A stretch of 64,000 nt of DNA from an uncultured Christensenellaceae bacterium (GCA_910587795.1 CAJUNH010000001.1:248001-312000); one strand, 5' to 3'; shown: positions 28,529 through 37,730, numbered from the stretch's first letter. The notes: generated from the letters alone by a model not told the origin. Numbers and translations are program-made.

Positions 28529-29804
28529 GGATCAACCTCTCTACTACTTTACAAAAATAGTCGCCGCGCTCCGCGTAGCCGCTGAATTTATCAAAACTTG
28601 AGCACGCATTAGACATAAGCACAATTCCGCCGCCGTGTTTTTGCACAGATTTAAAACAAAACTCCGTTGCAAGAGAAATATCTTCAAAACACTCTACCGT
28701 TACGCCGTATTTTGCTCCGCATTCGGCAATTTCCTTTGCAGTATCTCCGCTTGCCGCAACCGTAATTACGTTGCTGCGTAAATTTGAAAATATGCCGTCA
28801 AAGCTTTCGCCTTTGCTATATCCGCCTAGAATTAAAGCCAAAGGTTCGCAATAATTATCCAAAGCGTTAACGGTAGCATGCACGTTAGTTGCTTTGCTGT
28901 CGTCCACAAATGATACGCCTCCAATACTGCCGACGAACTGCATTCTGTGAGGAAGCAATTTGTACGTATTTAACGCTTCTACGGCAATATCGGCTTTTAC
29001 GCCTGCAAGCACGCAGGCAAGTACGGCGGCAAGCGCGTTATAACGGTTATGCTTTACGTAACCGTCTATGCAACCCGACGGAATACAAAAACTTTTTCCG
29101 TCCAATACAAAACTAATCTTTCCGTTTTCTATTCGGCAATTAGCGTCTGTTTTTTCCAAAGAGTAGTACAACGGCGTACATTGACAAAATTTAGACAATT
29201 CCGCTACGTTACAGTCGTCCGCATTAAAAATTGCGTATCCGTTACGTTGGTGGATAAAATTATTTATTTTTGCTTTAACGTAGTTTTCATAATTTCCGTG
29301 ATAATCTAAATGATCGCATGCAATGTTCGTAAAAACACTTATGTACGGCGCAAAGTTTTTTGCGTTATCCAACTGAAAGCTCGAACTTTCCAAAACGATA
29401 ATTTCGTCTTTATCCACATCCAATACTTCGGCGGACAACGGCACACCGCCGTTTCCTAACAATCTGATTGACTTATCCGCATATTTAAGTATATGCCCGA
29501 TCATCTCGCAAGTTGTCGTTTTGCCGTTAGTGCCCGTAACAGAAATGACAGTGCCTTTACACAAAGGGAAACAATACTCCAATTCGCTTATAATCTTACA
29601 CCCGGCATTTTTTGCTTCGGTTATCCCTTTTGCCGTCGGCAATACTCCCGGACTGAGCAAAACGACCGAATTTTCCGTAAAACCGTTTTCTTCGCTAAAT
29701 CCCGTTTTATCATCGTACAATACAGCTTTTATATTCTGCTTTTCCAACATTTTGTAAAGACTTTTCCCTGTTTTACCTTTTCCGTATATTATTATGTCTG
29801 TCAT
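28521..29804 (-). CDS. murD: UDP-N-acetylmuramoylalanine-D-glutamate ligase MurD
   Basis: A 427-residue Mur ligase adding D-Glu. The N-terminal domain has IIIYGKGKTGKS, the ATP site is SVTGTNGKTTT near residue 100, and the central motif ASSFQLD and C-terminal VDDSKATN are diagnostic of MurD. The start at 29804 is set by TTGGAGA just upstream, and the gene begins 1 bp after the mraY stop. Confidence 0.95.
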   Translation of the reverse strand: MTDIIIYGKGKTGKSLYKMLEKQNIKAVLYDDKTGFSEENGFTENSVVLLSPGVLPTAKGITEAKNAGCKIISELEYCFPLCKGTVISVTGTNGKTTTCEMIGHILKYADKSIRLLGNGGVPLSAEVLDVDKDEIIVLESSSFQLDNAKNFAPYISVFTNIACDHLDYHGNYENYVKAKINNFIHQRNGYAIFNADDCNVAELSKFCQCTPLYYSLEKTDANCRIENGKISFVLDGKSFCIPSGCIDGYVKHNRYNALAAVLACVLAGVKADIAVEALNTYKLLPHRMQFVGSIGGVSFVDDSKATNVHATVNALDNYCEPLALILGGYSKGESFDGIFSNLRSNVITVAASGDTAKEIAECGAKYGVTVECFEDISLATEFCFKSVQKHGGGIVLMSNACSSFDKFSGYAERGDYFCKVVERLIRG

Positions 29805-29805
29805 A

Positions 29806-30801
29806 CTATTCTCCAAAACACAGCAAGACAAAAGTAATGCATATCGTTACAGCGCAGTAAATTATGCAAATGCGCGTTTCGCTATACCCCCGCTTTTGCA
29901 AATGATGATGATACGGCGCCATAAGAAAAATACGCTTGCCCTTTGTAATTTTAAAATAAACAACCTGCATTATTACCGACACGCAGGACACCGCAAACAT
30001 AAGACCCAAGACGGGAATAAACAAACTCATACGGGTAAAAATCGCGCTGCAGGCCACCAATGCGCCCAGAGCAAGCGAACCGGTGTCTCCCATAAATACT
30101 TTAGCATTGTTTGCATTAAATAACAAAAACGCCGCAAGCGCCCCGCAAGTTACGTAGCATATTGTAATTATGTCTTTTGTTTGCGCATATGCGTATGTGT
30201 CGCCGACGCTTTCCAACAGAACCAATTCTCGGTTTAACAAGGCAATCATTCCTGCCATAAAACATATAGTCGTACTGCTTGCCAACCCGTCCAAACCGTC
30301 TGTTAAATTTACGCCGTTGGTGCATGCCAAATAAATAAAAATCACCAATGGAACGATGCCGAAACCTATGCGAACCTGAATATCGCTAAACGGTATGCGA
30401 AGTTTATCACCTATTGCAACGTCACCGTAAACGTATAAAGAAACAAACACGGCAATAGCAAGCTGAATAAGAATTTTTTGATATGCGCGCAATCCTTGGT
30501 TGTGTTTAAAGCGTATCTTGATAAAATCATCTAAAAACCCCACCACTCCGTATGCAAAAAATACTGCAATCACCACCAACGTAGGTCTGTTGGATAAATC
30601 GCAAAAGATACACGACGAAGCGATTATTGCGATTATAAACGCTATTCCGCCCATTGTGGGCGTACCTTGCTTTGCGCTGTGTTCTGTTACGTACTGCAAT
30701 ATTTCCTGTCCCGCCTTGGCTTTGCGTAATACGGGCAGCAGCGCCGCGCACAAAATTATGCTAAAACCAAACGCAGCCAAAAATGCCAACGGTTTATTCA
30801 T
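29806..30801 (-). CDS. mraY: Phospho-N-acetylmuramoyl-pentapeptide transferase MraY
   Basis: A 331-residue integral membrane enzyme that makes lipid I. Motifs include KQGTPTMGGIAFI, the catalytic GFLDDFIK and NLTDGLDGLASS, VFMGDTGSLALG and APYHHHLQKRG. AGGAGAG precedes the start. Confidence 0.97.
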   Translation of the reverse strand: MNKPLAFLAAFGFSIILCAALLPVLRKAKAGQEILQYVTEHSAKQGTPTMGGIAFIIAIIASSCIFCDLSNRPTLVVIAVFFAYGVVGFLDDFIKIRFKHNQGLRAYQKILIQLAIAVFVSLYVYGDVAIGDKLRIPFSDIQVRIGFGIVPLVIFIYLACTNGVNLTDGLDGLASSTTICFMAGMIALLNRELVLLESVGDTYAYAQTKDIITICYVTCGALAAFLLFNANNAKVFMGDTGSLALGALVACSAIFTRMSLFIPVLGLMFAVSCVSVIMQVVYFKITKGKRIFLMAPYHHHLQKRGYSETRICIIYCAVTICITFVLLCFGE

Positions 30802-30830
30802 AACTCTCCTAATAAATTTATATGTACCCT

Positions 30831-32255
30831 TTAAACTTTTAATAAATTACGCACCACGTCGATATCGCTATACGGAAATTTTCTACCCTTTATGTCCTGA
30901 TATTCTTCCGCACCTTTACCTAGTATTGCTACGGTATCATCTTTTTTTGCAGCGGATAAAGCAAACTCCGTAGCTTGACTGCGGTTAAGTATTACTTTGT
31001 AACTACATGTAAGACATTCGCATATATCTCTTGCAATCAATCTGGGATCTTCAAAACGGGGATTATCGTTTGTTAATACGGCAAAGTCGGCATATGCAGA
31101 AACCTTTTCCGCAACCCGCGGACGCTTAAATTTATCTCTGTTTCCGCCGCAGCCGAAAACTACGATAAGCTTGCCCTTAGTTGTAGCACGCAAATATTTT
31201 AGGATATTTTCCATTCCGTCGGGCGTATGCGCAAAATCCACAACTATCCTTGCGCCGTCGTTACGGATAATCGTTTCGTTACGTCCGCTTACACCTATAA
31301 TTTCGCATACGGCATTAATAGCGGTATCTATGTCTATACCCAAAACTGCCGAAGCGGTAATTGCGGACAAAGTATTATATACGCTGAACATACCCGCCAG
31401 ATGAGTATTAACCGTAGCGTTTTGACCGAATGCGTTTATATCGTATCGTGTTAAATCCTGCGTAATATCTATATTGCTTGCCACAACGTCGGCAGGACCT
31501 ACCGCAGAATAAGTTGCCGCAGGAATACTGCCAACAAGCTCGCGTCCCAAATCGTCATCGATATTCGTTACTATATTTTTGACATTTTTTTTGTTAAAAT
31601 AACTTTTTTTAACCGATCGGTAATTTTCCATAGTATGAAAAAAATCCAAATGGTCTTGCGAAAAATTGGTAAAAATAGCCAAATCGCTTACAATGCCGTA
31701 CATCTTATGCAATGCAATAGCATGTGCGGACACTTCCATAACCACAACTTGCACTTTATTTAAATACATCTGTTTAAACCAGTAATGTAAATCTATGGGA
31801 TCGGGAGTCGTAAGGTTGTTAGCGTGCTTCTGTCCGTTAAAATAAATTCCGTTTGTGCCTATCACCGCAGTATTATATCCTGCCTTATTTAATATCGCTT
31901 CCAAAATGTAAGACGTCGACGTTTTTCCGTTTGTACCGACAACGGTTATTACTTTAAGCTTATCTACGCAGCTGTCGTAAAAATTTTTTGCTATAACGCT
32001 CATTGCCGAACGGGTATCGTCAACTACAATTTGTAAAGCCTGCGTTTCAAGCTTATGCTGACACACTATTGCAACAGCTCCGTCGCCTATGGCTTTACGG
32101 AAAAACTCGTGCCCGTCATAGCTTGAACCTTTTAAACAGAAGAACAGACAGCCTTGCCGTACCGTAGACGTATCACAGCTAAGCGACGTAATCTGCGGAT
32201 TACCCGCGCCGTAAATTTGATAGCTTAATCCGTTTAACAGTTGAGCAAGGTACAT
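30831..32255 (-). CDS. murE: UDP-MurNAc-tripeptide synthetase MurE, meso-DAP type
   Basis: A 474-residue Mur ligase adding the third stem-peptide residue. The ATP loop is VVGTNGKTSTS near residue 108, TTPDPIDLH and EVSAHAIALHKM are MurE motifs, and the amino-acid selectivity motif reads DNPRFEDP. DNPR is the pattern of enzymes that use meso-diaminopimelate rather than lysine. murF, which should follow, is absent; mraY comes directly after. Confidence 0.95.
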   Translation of the reverse strand: MYLAQLLNGLSYQIYGAGNPQITSLSCDTSTVRQGCLFFCLKGSSYDGHEFFRKAIGDGAVAIVCQHKLETQALQIVVDDTRSAMSVIAKNFYDSCVDKLKVITVVGTNGKTSTSYILEAILNKAGYNTAVIGTNGIYFNGQKHANNLTTPDPIDLHYWFKQMYLNKVQVVVMEVSAHAIALHKMYGIVSDLAIFTNFSQDHLDFFHTMENYRSVKKSYFNKKNVKNIVTNIDDDLGRELVGSIPAATYSAVGPADVVASNIDITQDLTRYDINAFGQNATVNTHLAGMFSVYNTLSAITASAVLGIDIDTAINAVCEIIGVSGRNETIIRNDGARIVVDFAHTPDGMENILKYLRATTKGKLIVVFGCGGNRDKFKRPRVAEKVSAYADFAVLTNDNPRFEDPRLIARDICECLTCSYKVILNRSQATEFALSAAKKDDTVAILGKGAEEYQDIKGRKFPYSDIDVVRNLLKV

Positions 32256-32275
32256 AAGTTATTTCTCCAAATAAA

Positions 32276-32311
32276 AATAATCTATACGGCAGCGCTGCCG
32301 TATAGATTATT
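32276..32311 (-). terminator. Perfect 36-bp palindrome between pbp and murE
   Basis: The two 18-nt halves are exact inverse copies with no loop (centre CAGC|GCTG at 32293/32294). The minus strand continues TTTTTATTT, so it reads as a terminator inside the dcw cluster, just before the murE ribosome binding site. Confidence 0.75.
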
Positions 32312-32356
32312 GTATTTATGCTTGTCTTATTTTATGAGCCTATTAATTTAGAATTA

Positions 32357-34111
32357 CTATTCCAAAGGAGCAATATTTTTGTAATTGATAATTTCCTGAA
32401 AAACCAAAGCGGCATAAGGTGCGGCAACTATAGAGCCGTAGCTTTGTCCCTGCGGTTCGTCCACTATCATAAGAGTTAGATATTTGGGACTGCTTGCAGG
32501 AAAGAAACCTATAAACGACGATACGTATTTTCCCTGCGCTAAAGCACCGTTTACAAACTTTTGCGCCGTACCCGTTTTACCGCCGACCTGATATCCGTCG
32601 ATTTTTGCATTTTTTCCGCCGCCTTCGTCCACTACTCGCTTAAGCATAGCGGCAATTTGACGGCTTGTATCTTCGCTTACGGTTCGGTTTACCACTGTGG
32701 GACCGAAACGCTTTACTACGTTTCCCGTTGTGGGATCGCTTATTTCCTTTACAAGATAAGGCTGCATAAGATATCCGCCGTTGACTGCCGCAGCCGTAGC
32801 CATACTTAACTGTAACGCAGTAACGGCTATCGTTTGTCCAAATCCTATGCGGGCAAGATCACCGTTGGTAACGCTGCTTTGAGGTACAAGTATTCCCGCT
32901 TGCTCACCGGCATAATCTATACCCGTAACGCTACCGTACCCGAACTTACGCAAATAATCGTACATCGTGTCTTTTCCCAAAGACAAAGCTATATCGGTAA
33001 ATATCGGGTTGCAGCTGTTGTTTAACGCGTCGGATAAATTTTGATTGGAATGCTTGCCGTTGGAATGTTTTGTCCAACAGCTTATTTTGGATCCGTCAAT
33101 AATCCGCGTTCCGGACGAATTGCCGAAAATATGACTTGCCGAAAACGCTTTGGGGTTTCCCTTGGAAAATTCCTCCAAACACGCCGCCGCAGTTAGCACC
33201 TTAAACGTAGAACCGGGTTCGTAAACATCGGTTAACAAAGTATTTTTGGAATATTTCATAAGATATTCCAAATCGTCGCGAGGCAAATTGTTTAAATCCA
33301 CCCCCGGTTTAGACGCCATTGCCAATATTTCGCCGGTAGTAACGTCCAGCACAATACAGCGCGCGGCTTGCGGACTTTGCTGATACATAGCAAGCTCCAA
33401 CACATTTTCCGCTATTGTCTGTATTACCGAATCTATCGTAAGGGTTACAGTAAGCCCGTCTATTGCAGGTATGTAAGTCATCGATCCGTTATCCAGCTCG
33501 CTGCCGACCAGGTCTGTTTCGGTAAGCAACTCGCCGTCGATACCTTTAAGATATTTATCGTAGTAAGCTTCTATACCGGTCTGTCCCACTCCGTCGCCCG
33601 ACACAAAGCCCAATACTTGCGACAGCAGGCTGCCGTAAACGTAACTGCGCTCGCCCTGCGAGCCCAAATATATTCCGTCTAAATTTAAACTGCGTATCTG
33701 CTCTGCCGTTTCTACGTCAATTTGACGTTTTAAGGCAACTTCGGAAACGCCTTTTTTAGAAACTTTATCAAATATAACTTGCCTGTCCATGCCCAATATA
33801 CCTGCAAGTTGATCGGCTGCTCGATCTGCGTCTGTAACGCTTTTGGGTCGGGCATAAACGGAATAAGCAGTTTTTGTAGTTGCAAGCAAAGCGCCGTTTG
33901 TATCTACTATATCGCCGCGATAAGCGTGAACAGGTAAATCTCTTTGCCACTGCTCCGCCGCTTTTGCTTGAAGATCGCGTCCCCAGATCACCTGAATATA
34001 CCCTAGCCGCAAAAACACTATTCCAAATAAAAAGATTGCAGCCACAATAAGTGTCAGCAATCTTTTTTTAGAACTATAATAATCCTGTTGCAAATCAGCC
34101 CCCAAACGCAC
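32357..34111 (-). CDS. Class B penicillin-binding protein (FtsI/SpoVD/PBP2 type)
   Basis: A 584-residue transpeptidase with a short cytoplasmic tail, one transmembrane helix (residues about 18-38), a dimerisation domain starting RGDIVDTNGALLATT, and a transpeptidase domain with SxxK as EPGSTFKVLTA near residue 300, SxN as SCN, and KTGT near 512. There is no C-terminal PASTA domain, unlike many FtsI/SpoVD proteins. Start is uncertain: GTG at 34111 overlaps the end of the ftsL-like gene, but TTG at 34093, 8 bp after GGGGG, is also possible. It may be vegetative FtsI or sporulation SpoVD. Confidence 0.93.
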   Translation of the reverse strand: MRLGADLQQDYYSSKKRLLTLIVAAIFLFGIVFLRLGYIQVIWGRDLQAKAAEQWQRDLPVHAYRGDIVDTNGALLATTKTAYSVYARPKSVTDADRAADQLAGILGMDRQVIFDKVSKKGVSEVALKRQIDVETAEQIRSLNLDGIYLGSQGERSYVYGSLLSQVLGFVSGDGVGQTGIEAYYDKYLKGIDGELLTETDLVGSELDNGSMTYIPAIDGLTVTLTIDSVIQTIAENVLELAMYQQSPQAARCIVLDVTTGEILAMASKPGVDLNNLPRDDLEYLMKYSKNTLLTDVYEPGSTFKVLTAAACLEEFSKGNPKAFSASHIFGNSSGTRIIDGSKISCWTKHSNGKHSNQNLSDALNNSCNPIFTDIALSLGKDTMYDYLRKFGYGSVTGIDYAGEQAGILVPQSSVTNGDLARIGFGQTIAVTALQLSMATAAAVNGGYLMQPYLVKEISDPTTGNVVKRFGPTVVNRTVSEDTSRQIAAMLKRVVDEGGGKNAKIDGYQVGGKTGTAQKFVNGALAQGKYVSSFIGFFPASSPKYLTLMIVDEPQGQSYGSIVAAPYAALVFQEIINYKNIAPLE

Positions 34112-34727
34112 CGCTTAACCAATCGCACAATGCGTCAAACCAGTTAGATTCGACATTAAAGTTTTGTGCGGGTCTTGTTGCTATCTCGGTGTACGTTTGT
34201 GTGTTAGATCTCGATGCGTCGATATAACCCAACTCTGCCGCTCTTTGAGCTAACGCGGCACGATCTTCTGTAGAGGATTGTTCCGTTAATGCAGCGACAG
34301 TACCTACGGCTTCAGTGTACTCGGTGTTTAACGCACTTGTTGCGGCAAACGACCCCGTAACGGAAACGCCGCATAAAGTAACCGCCAATACCAATGCCAA
34401 AACCAAAACAGCATATCCTGCAATCGCAACCTTTGTCTTAACGCTCAAACGCGGTTTTGACGCCGCTTGCGCATCGGCGGAATAATTACGTGCATAGGAT
34501 AAATTTAATGTTTGATCGGACGGTTTGACGTCTCCGCGCATTACTGCATAATCGTCATCCTGCGCAGCAGTCGGCGTATACGTTCCCAATTTTTGTTCGA
34601 TATTGTCGATAGAAAACTCTTGTATATCGGCGTTTAAACGGCTAGTCGAATACGAGGGCTGTACATCTTGATATACGTCCGCAAATTGAGTTTCTTGTTG
34701 ATATTTTCTGTCGTTATTCCATTGCAT
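34095..34727 (-). CDS. FtsL-like bitopic division protein
   Basis: A 210-residue protein with a polar N-terminal tail of about 100 residues rich in Gln, Asp and Tyr, one transmembrane helix (about residues 104-127) and a short extracytoplasmic region with coiled-coil character (AALTEQSSTEDRAALAQRAAEL). No sequence motif proves FtsL; the call rests on topology and on position between rsmH and pbp, where ftsL is invariant. The cytoplasmic tail is longer than usual. AAGGCGGTG precedes the ATG. Confidence 0.6.
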   Translation of the reverse strand: MQWNNDRKYQQETQFADVYQDVQPSYSTSRLNADIQEFSIDNIEQKLGTYTPTAAQDDDYAVMRGDVKPSDQTLNLSYARNYSADAQAASKPRLSVKTKVAIAGYAVLVLALVLAVTLCGVSVTGSFAATSALNTEYTEAVGTVAALTEQSSTEDRAALAQRAAELGYIDASRSNTQTYTEIATRPAQNFNVESNWFDALCDWLSGAFGG

Positions 34728-34750
34728 TATATTCACCGCCTTGGATTTTA

Positions 34751-35680
34751 TTACTTTTTTTGAAATACTCTCAGCTTAGCGCTTTGCGAACGGCTGTTTT
34801 CCGTTATTTCGTCACTGCCGGGAAGTATCGGTTTTTTATTATACAAACTGCCTTGCGTTCTATGGTTGCATACGCACACAGGTAAGTACGGGGGACATAC
34901 GCAATCGGTCGCAAGGTCTGCAAAACAATGTTTTACTATCCTGTCTTCCAACGAATGGAAAGTAATTACCGCAATCCGTCCGCCGCTGTTAAGCCGCGTA
35001 ACCGCACACCGTAAAAACTCGTCCAATCCGTCCAATTCGCCGTTGACCTCGATACGCAAAGCCTGAAAAGTGCGTTTTGCGGGATGCCCGATGTTTTTTC
35101 GTGCCGCATATGGAACGGACTTATCAATTATTTGCACCAGCTGTCCGCAAGTGGCTATCACTCTTTGTTTACGTTCAATCACAATATTGCGGGCAATTTG
35201 TTTTGCAAATTTTTCTTCGCCGTAATCGCGTATTATGCTAAACAGCTTATACTCATCATATGTATTTACTACGTCTTTTGCAGATAACACCTGCGAAACG
35301 TCCATCTTCATATCCAACGGCGCGTCTGCCGCCATATACGAAAACCCGCGTTCGGGATTATCTATTTGGTACGAACTCACTCCCAAATCAGCCAAAATTC
35401 CGTCAACACCGTCTATTTGCAATTCCGTCAGGACCTTGTCCAAATCTTTAAAGTCCGCATGCGCGTATTTAACGTTTTTTTCGCCCAGACGTTGTTTGCA
35501 AACGTTTAACGCTTCTATGTCTTTATCTATGTCTACAAGCAAACCGCTTGTAAGCCGCTCTAATATCTTTGACGAGTGACCGCCGCCGCCTGCCGTACAA
35601 TCCACATAAATACCGTCTTGCCGTACGTTTAAGGCTTCTATACACTCGTTAAGCAGCACCGATTTGTGAGCAAATATCAT
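34751..35680 (-). CDS. rsmH: 16S rRNA m4C1402 methyltransferase RsmH
   Basis: A 309-residue SAM-dependent methyltransferase. It begins FAHKSVLLNECIEAL, has the SAM motif YVDCTAGGGGHSSKIL, then LADLGVSSYQID, NPERGFSY and FHSLEDRIVK. A Cys-rich loop (CVCPPYLPVCVC) occurs near residue 265. The ATG overlaps the mraZ stop as ATGA. Confidence 0.97.
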   Translation of the reverse strand: MIFAHKSVLLNECIEALNVRQDGIYVDCTAGGGGHSSKILERLTSGLLVDIDKDIEALNVCKQRLGEKNVKYAHADFKDLDKVLTELQIDGVDGILADLGVSSYQIDNPERGFSYMAADAPLDMKMDVSQVLSAKDVVNTYDEYKLFSIIRDYGEEKFAKQIARNIVIERKQRVIATCGQLVQIIDKSVPYAARKNIGHPAKRTFQALRIEVNGELDGLDEFLRCAVTRLNSGGRIAVITFHSLEDRIVKHCFADLATDCVCPPYLPVCVCNHRTQGSLYNKKPILPGSDEITENSRSQSAKLRVFQKK

Positions 35681-36123
35681 TTTTCCGCATTGCCGTGAAG
35701 ATGACTGTACAAATTATCGAATCCTTCTACCGTCAAGTTCATTCTATTGCGGCGTTCTTGATACCTTTCTTCGCTCCAAACTTCTACTTTACTGATTGCG
35801 CCGACAATTCTAACATTCTTTTTTATTCCGCATATATCTAATAATTCTTGCGGAAGCATAAATCTTCCTTGTCCGTCGGCATCCGCCATAGCGGAAAATT
35901 CCGTAATACTGCGTATCCACTCGGCGCGCTGCGGGTCAAACGTATCCATTTCCTGAATTGTACGCATTAACTTTTGCGTTTCGTCCGCAGGATAGATATA
36001 AATACAGCCGTGAGTACCGGGCATTATCAAATACTTATTGCCCAACTCTTCGCGATACTTAGCGGGAAGCCGTATTCTGTTTTTATCGTCCAGCATATGT
36101 TGCTGGTTACCAACTAAAAACAT
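35677..36123 (-). CDS. mraZ: Transcriptional regulator MraZ
   Basis: A 148-residue protein with two SpoVT/AbrB-like half-domains (LDDKNRIRLPAKYREEL and ADGQGRFMLPQELLDI). It forms a ring and represses the dcw promoter by binding direct repeats. It is first in the cluster, and matching 10-bp repeats lie directly upstream. Confidence 0.95.
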   Translation of the reverse strand: MFLVGNQQHMLDDKNRIRLPAKYREELGNKYLIMPGTHGCIYIYPADETQKLMRTIQEMDTFDPQRAEWIRSITEFSAMADADGQGRFMLPQELLDICGIKKNVRIVGAISKVEVWSEERYQERRNRMNLTVEGFDNLYSHLHGNAEK

Positions 36124-36171
36124 TAGTCTACTCCTAGGATTACAGTAACTACATTTTACAATATTCGAAGT

Positions 36172-36235
36172 CCAAAATCAACCATTTTTAACCATTTTAG
36201 TCCAAAATACCGTTTTTGCCCACCAAATTGCACCA
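36172..36235 (-). promoter_or_regulatory. MraZ operator repeats and dcw promoter region
   Basis: On the minus strand TGG triplets recur with exact 10-bp phase: at 36204, 36194, 36184 and 36174, and a second phased pair at 36235 and 36225. Between them sequences such as TGGTTAAAAA and TGGTTGATTT recur. MraZ is known to bind 10-bp-phased direct repeats of this kind. A likely promoter uses TTGATT inside the repeats and TAAAAT 17 bp downstream, so binding would cover the -35 box. The rest of the 411-bp gap (36240-36430) holds one Spo0A-box sequence and little else. Confidence 0.75.
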
Positions 36236-36301
36236 TTAGCAAAATATCAGCATTATTTTTTCGCTAATAAATTACTTTTTCAAAAGGGTTTTAGAACAAA
36301 A

Positions 36302-36308
36302 TGTCGAA
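36302..36308 (+). promoter_or_regulatory. Spo0A-box-like heptamer upstream of mraZ
   Basis: An exact TGTCGAA in AAATGTCGAAAGGG, in the gap between mraZ and the phosphoesterase gene, about 180 bp before mraZ. Confidence 0.35.
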
Positions 36309-36433
36309 AGGGTGTTTTTGTAGCAAATTACAAGTAAAAAGAACTTCGATAAAGCATATTAATTCGGCAAATAAACGGTTTTGTACAATACGTACCTTTA
36401 TTTAAAGACAAAAACTTATCTTGCAAATTTTTT

Positions 36434-36465
36434 AATAAAAAAACAGCCTACTCTTAGTAGACCGT
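36434..36465 (-). terminator. Terminator of the phosphoesterase gene
   Basis: ACGGTCTACT pairs with AGTAGGCTGT (two G-U pairs) over a 3-nt loop and runs into TTTTTTTATT on the minus strand. Confidence 0.8.
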
Positions 36466-36534
36466 TTCAGTTATTGCAAATCAATTTAATTATTATATTA
36501 TAAAATCGAATTTTCTTTTTTAACTATTAAAAAA

Positions 36535-37230
36535 TCACATAATTAAAGTTAATTTATTACCGACTAAATCGCAGCTTGTAAGATAAAAATCTATACCGAA
36601 TTTTTTAAAATGCAGGTTAGCGCGGCAATCCTTTCCGTGCAGATGTCCGTACACAACCGTATTTATGTCAGCGGCAACAAACTGCTTTGTAAAATCAGAT
36701 TCGTCGTATCTGCCGTTAAAAGGCGGAAAATGCATAATACCGATAACCTTATCATCCGCCTTGCGTTCCTTTTTCATTGCGGCTATCGATAGTTTAAGCC
36801 GCTCCGTTTCGCGCAGATAAATTTTTTGGTCCTCTTGCGACAGGTTATTTCCGTCGGGACAAAGCCAACCGCGAGTACCGCAAATCAGTATATTTCCAAA
36901 ACGCATACAATCGTTTTGCAAAGCATAAAAATCAGGAGGAATATTATTGCGCACTTGCGATAACGTATTCCACCAGTAGTCGTGATTACCGCGCAAAATA
37001 ACCTTACGACCGGGCAGCGAAGCCACCTGCTCGAAGTCCGGCAACGCTTCCTCCATACGCATAGCCCAACTAAAATCACCCGGAAGCAAAACCAGATCGT
37101 CTTCGGTTACTTTGTCGAGCCAGTCTTGACAAATCGATTCAAAATAATTTTCCCACGACTTACCGAAAATATCCATGGGCTTATCACAAACCGCAGACAA
37201 GTGCAAATCGCTGATTGCATAAACTTTCAT
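36535..37230 (-). CDS. Calcineurin-like metallophosphoesterase
   Basis: A 231-residue enzyme with all five metallophosphoesterase motifs: ISDLHLS, LLPGDFSWAM, GNHDYWW, IMHFPPF and YGHLHGKD. It belongs to a Firmicutes family whose substrate is not known to me. No ribosome binding site precedes the ATG; a promoter only 6 bp upstream suggests a leaderless mRNA. It is transcribed alone, between mraZ and a zinc-finger gene. Confidence 0.88.
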   Translation of the reverse strand: MKVYAISDLHLSAVCDKPMDIFGKSWENYFESICQDWLDKVTEDDLVLLPGDFSWAMRMEEALPDFEQVASLPGRKVILRGNHDYWWNTLSQVRNNIPPDFYALQNDCMRFGNILICGTRGWLCPDGNNLSQEDQKIYLRETERLKLSIAAMKKERKADDKVIGIMHFPPFNGRYDESDFTKQFVAADINTVVYGHLHGKDCRANLHFKKFGIDFYLTSCDLVGNKLTLIM

Positions 37231-37236
37231 ATAAAA

Positions 37237-37265
37237 ATTATATCATAAAAAAATCAATAATTCAA
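37237..37265 (-). promoter_or_regulatory. Promoter predicting a leaderless phosphoesterase mRNA
   Basis: Minus strand TTGAAT (37265-37260), 17 bp, TATAAT (37242-37237), then TTTTAT and the ATG. With the usual 7-nt offset, transcription starts exactly at the A of the start codon. Confidence 0.6.
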
Positions 37266-37283
37266 CAAAAATAAGCAGTGATT

Positions 37284-37502
37284 CTACCTTAACTTTCTGC
37301 TGCGCTTAACCCTGCATTCGGCGCACATTATCTCGTCTACGCCCATTACGTTACGCTCACAGTACGGGCAAATAAGGTCATCGTAGTCCGCATCGTCGAA
37401 AATACTTTTTTTGCAGTTTAATTCATCCTTACAAACCTTACACATATCTTCTCCAACCAAAATATAGTTTAAACCGCAACGCGGACATTTTACGTACTTC
37501 AT
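37284..37502 (-). CDS. Small zinc-finger protein
   Basis: A 72-residue cytoplasmic protein with three CxxC-type knuckles: CPRC near residue 5, CKVC near 21 and the pair CPYC and CAEC near 45 and 60, likely binding two zinc ions. It ends in a basic tail (RVKRSRKLR). GGAG lies 8 bp before the ATG. The function is unknown; nucleic-acid or protein binding is likely. Confidence 0.65.
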   Translation of the reverse strand: MKYVKCPRCGLNYILVGEDMCKVCKDELNCKKSIFDDADYDDLICPYCERNVMGVDEIMCAECRVKRSRKLR

Positions 37503-37683
37503 AGCGCGATACTCCAAATCACATTATGAAATCCGTCCGTCAAGTGTTACATTTTAGAAAGCGCCAAACAGAAATATTTACACTTGGCTTTTAAGATAAA
37601 AAGTATTAATTTAAACGAATTAGTTATCAACAGCGCCGGTTATGCGTACTTGTTACCCTATTTATGTTTTTCAACTGTAAAAT

Positions 37684-37722
37684 CACTTAAAAAGCCGCGA
37701 AAAAATCGCGGCATTTTAAGTG
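37684..37722 (-). terminator. Strong terminator behind the 214-residue gene
   Basis: CACTTAAAA-GCCGCGA pairs with TCGCGGC-TTTTAAGTG, and the minus strand runs through TTTTT in the 3' arm. Confidence 0.85.
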
Positions 37723-37730
37723 TTTGGACA

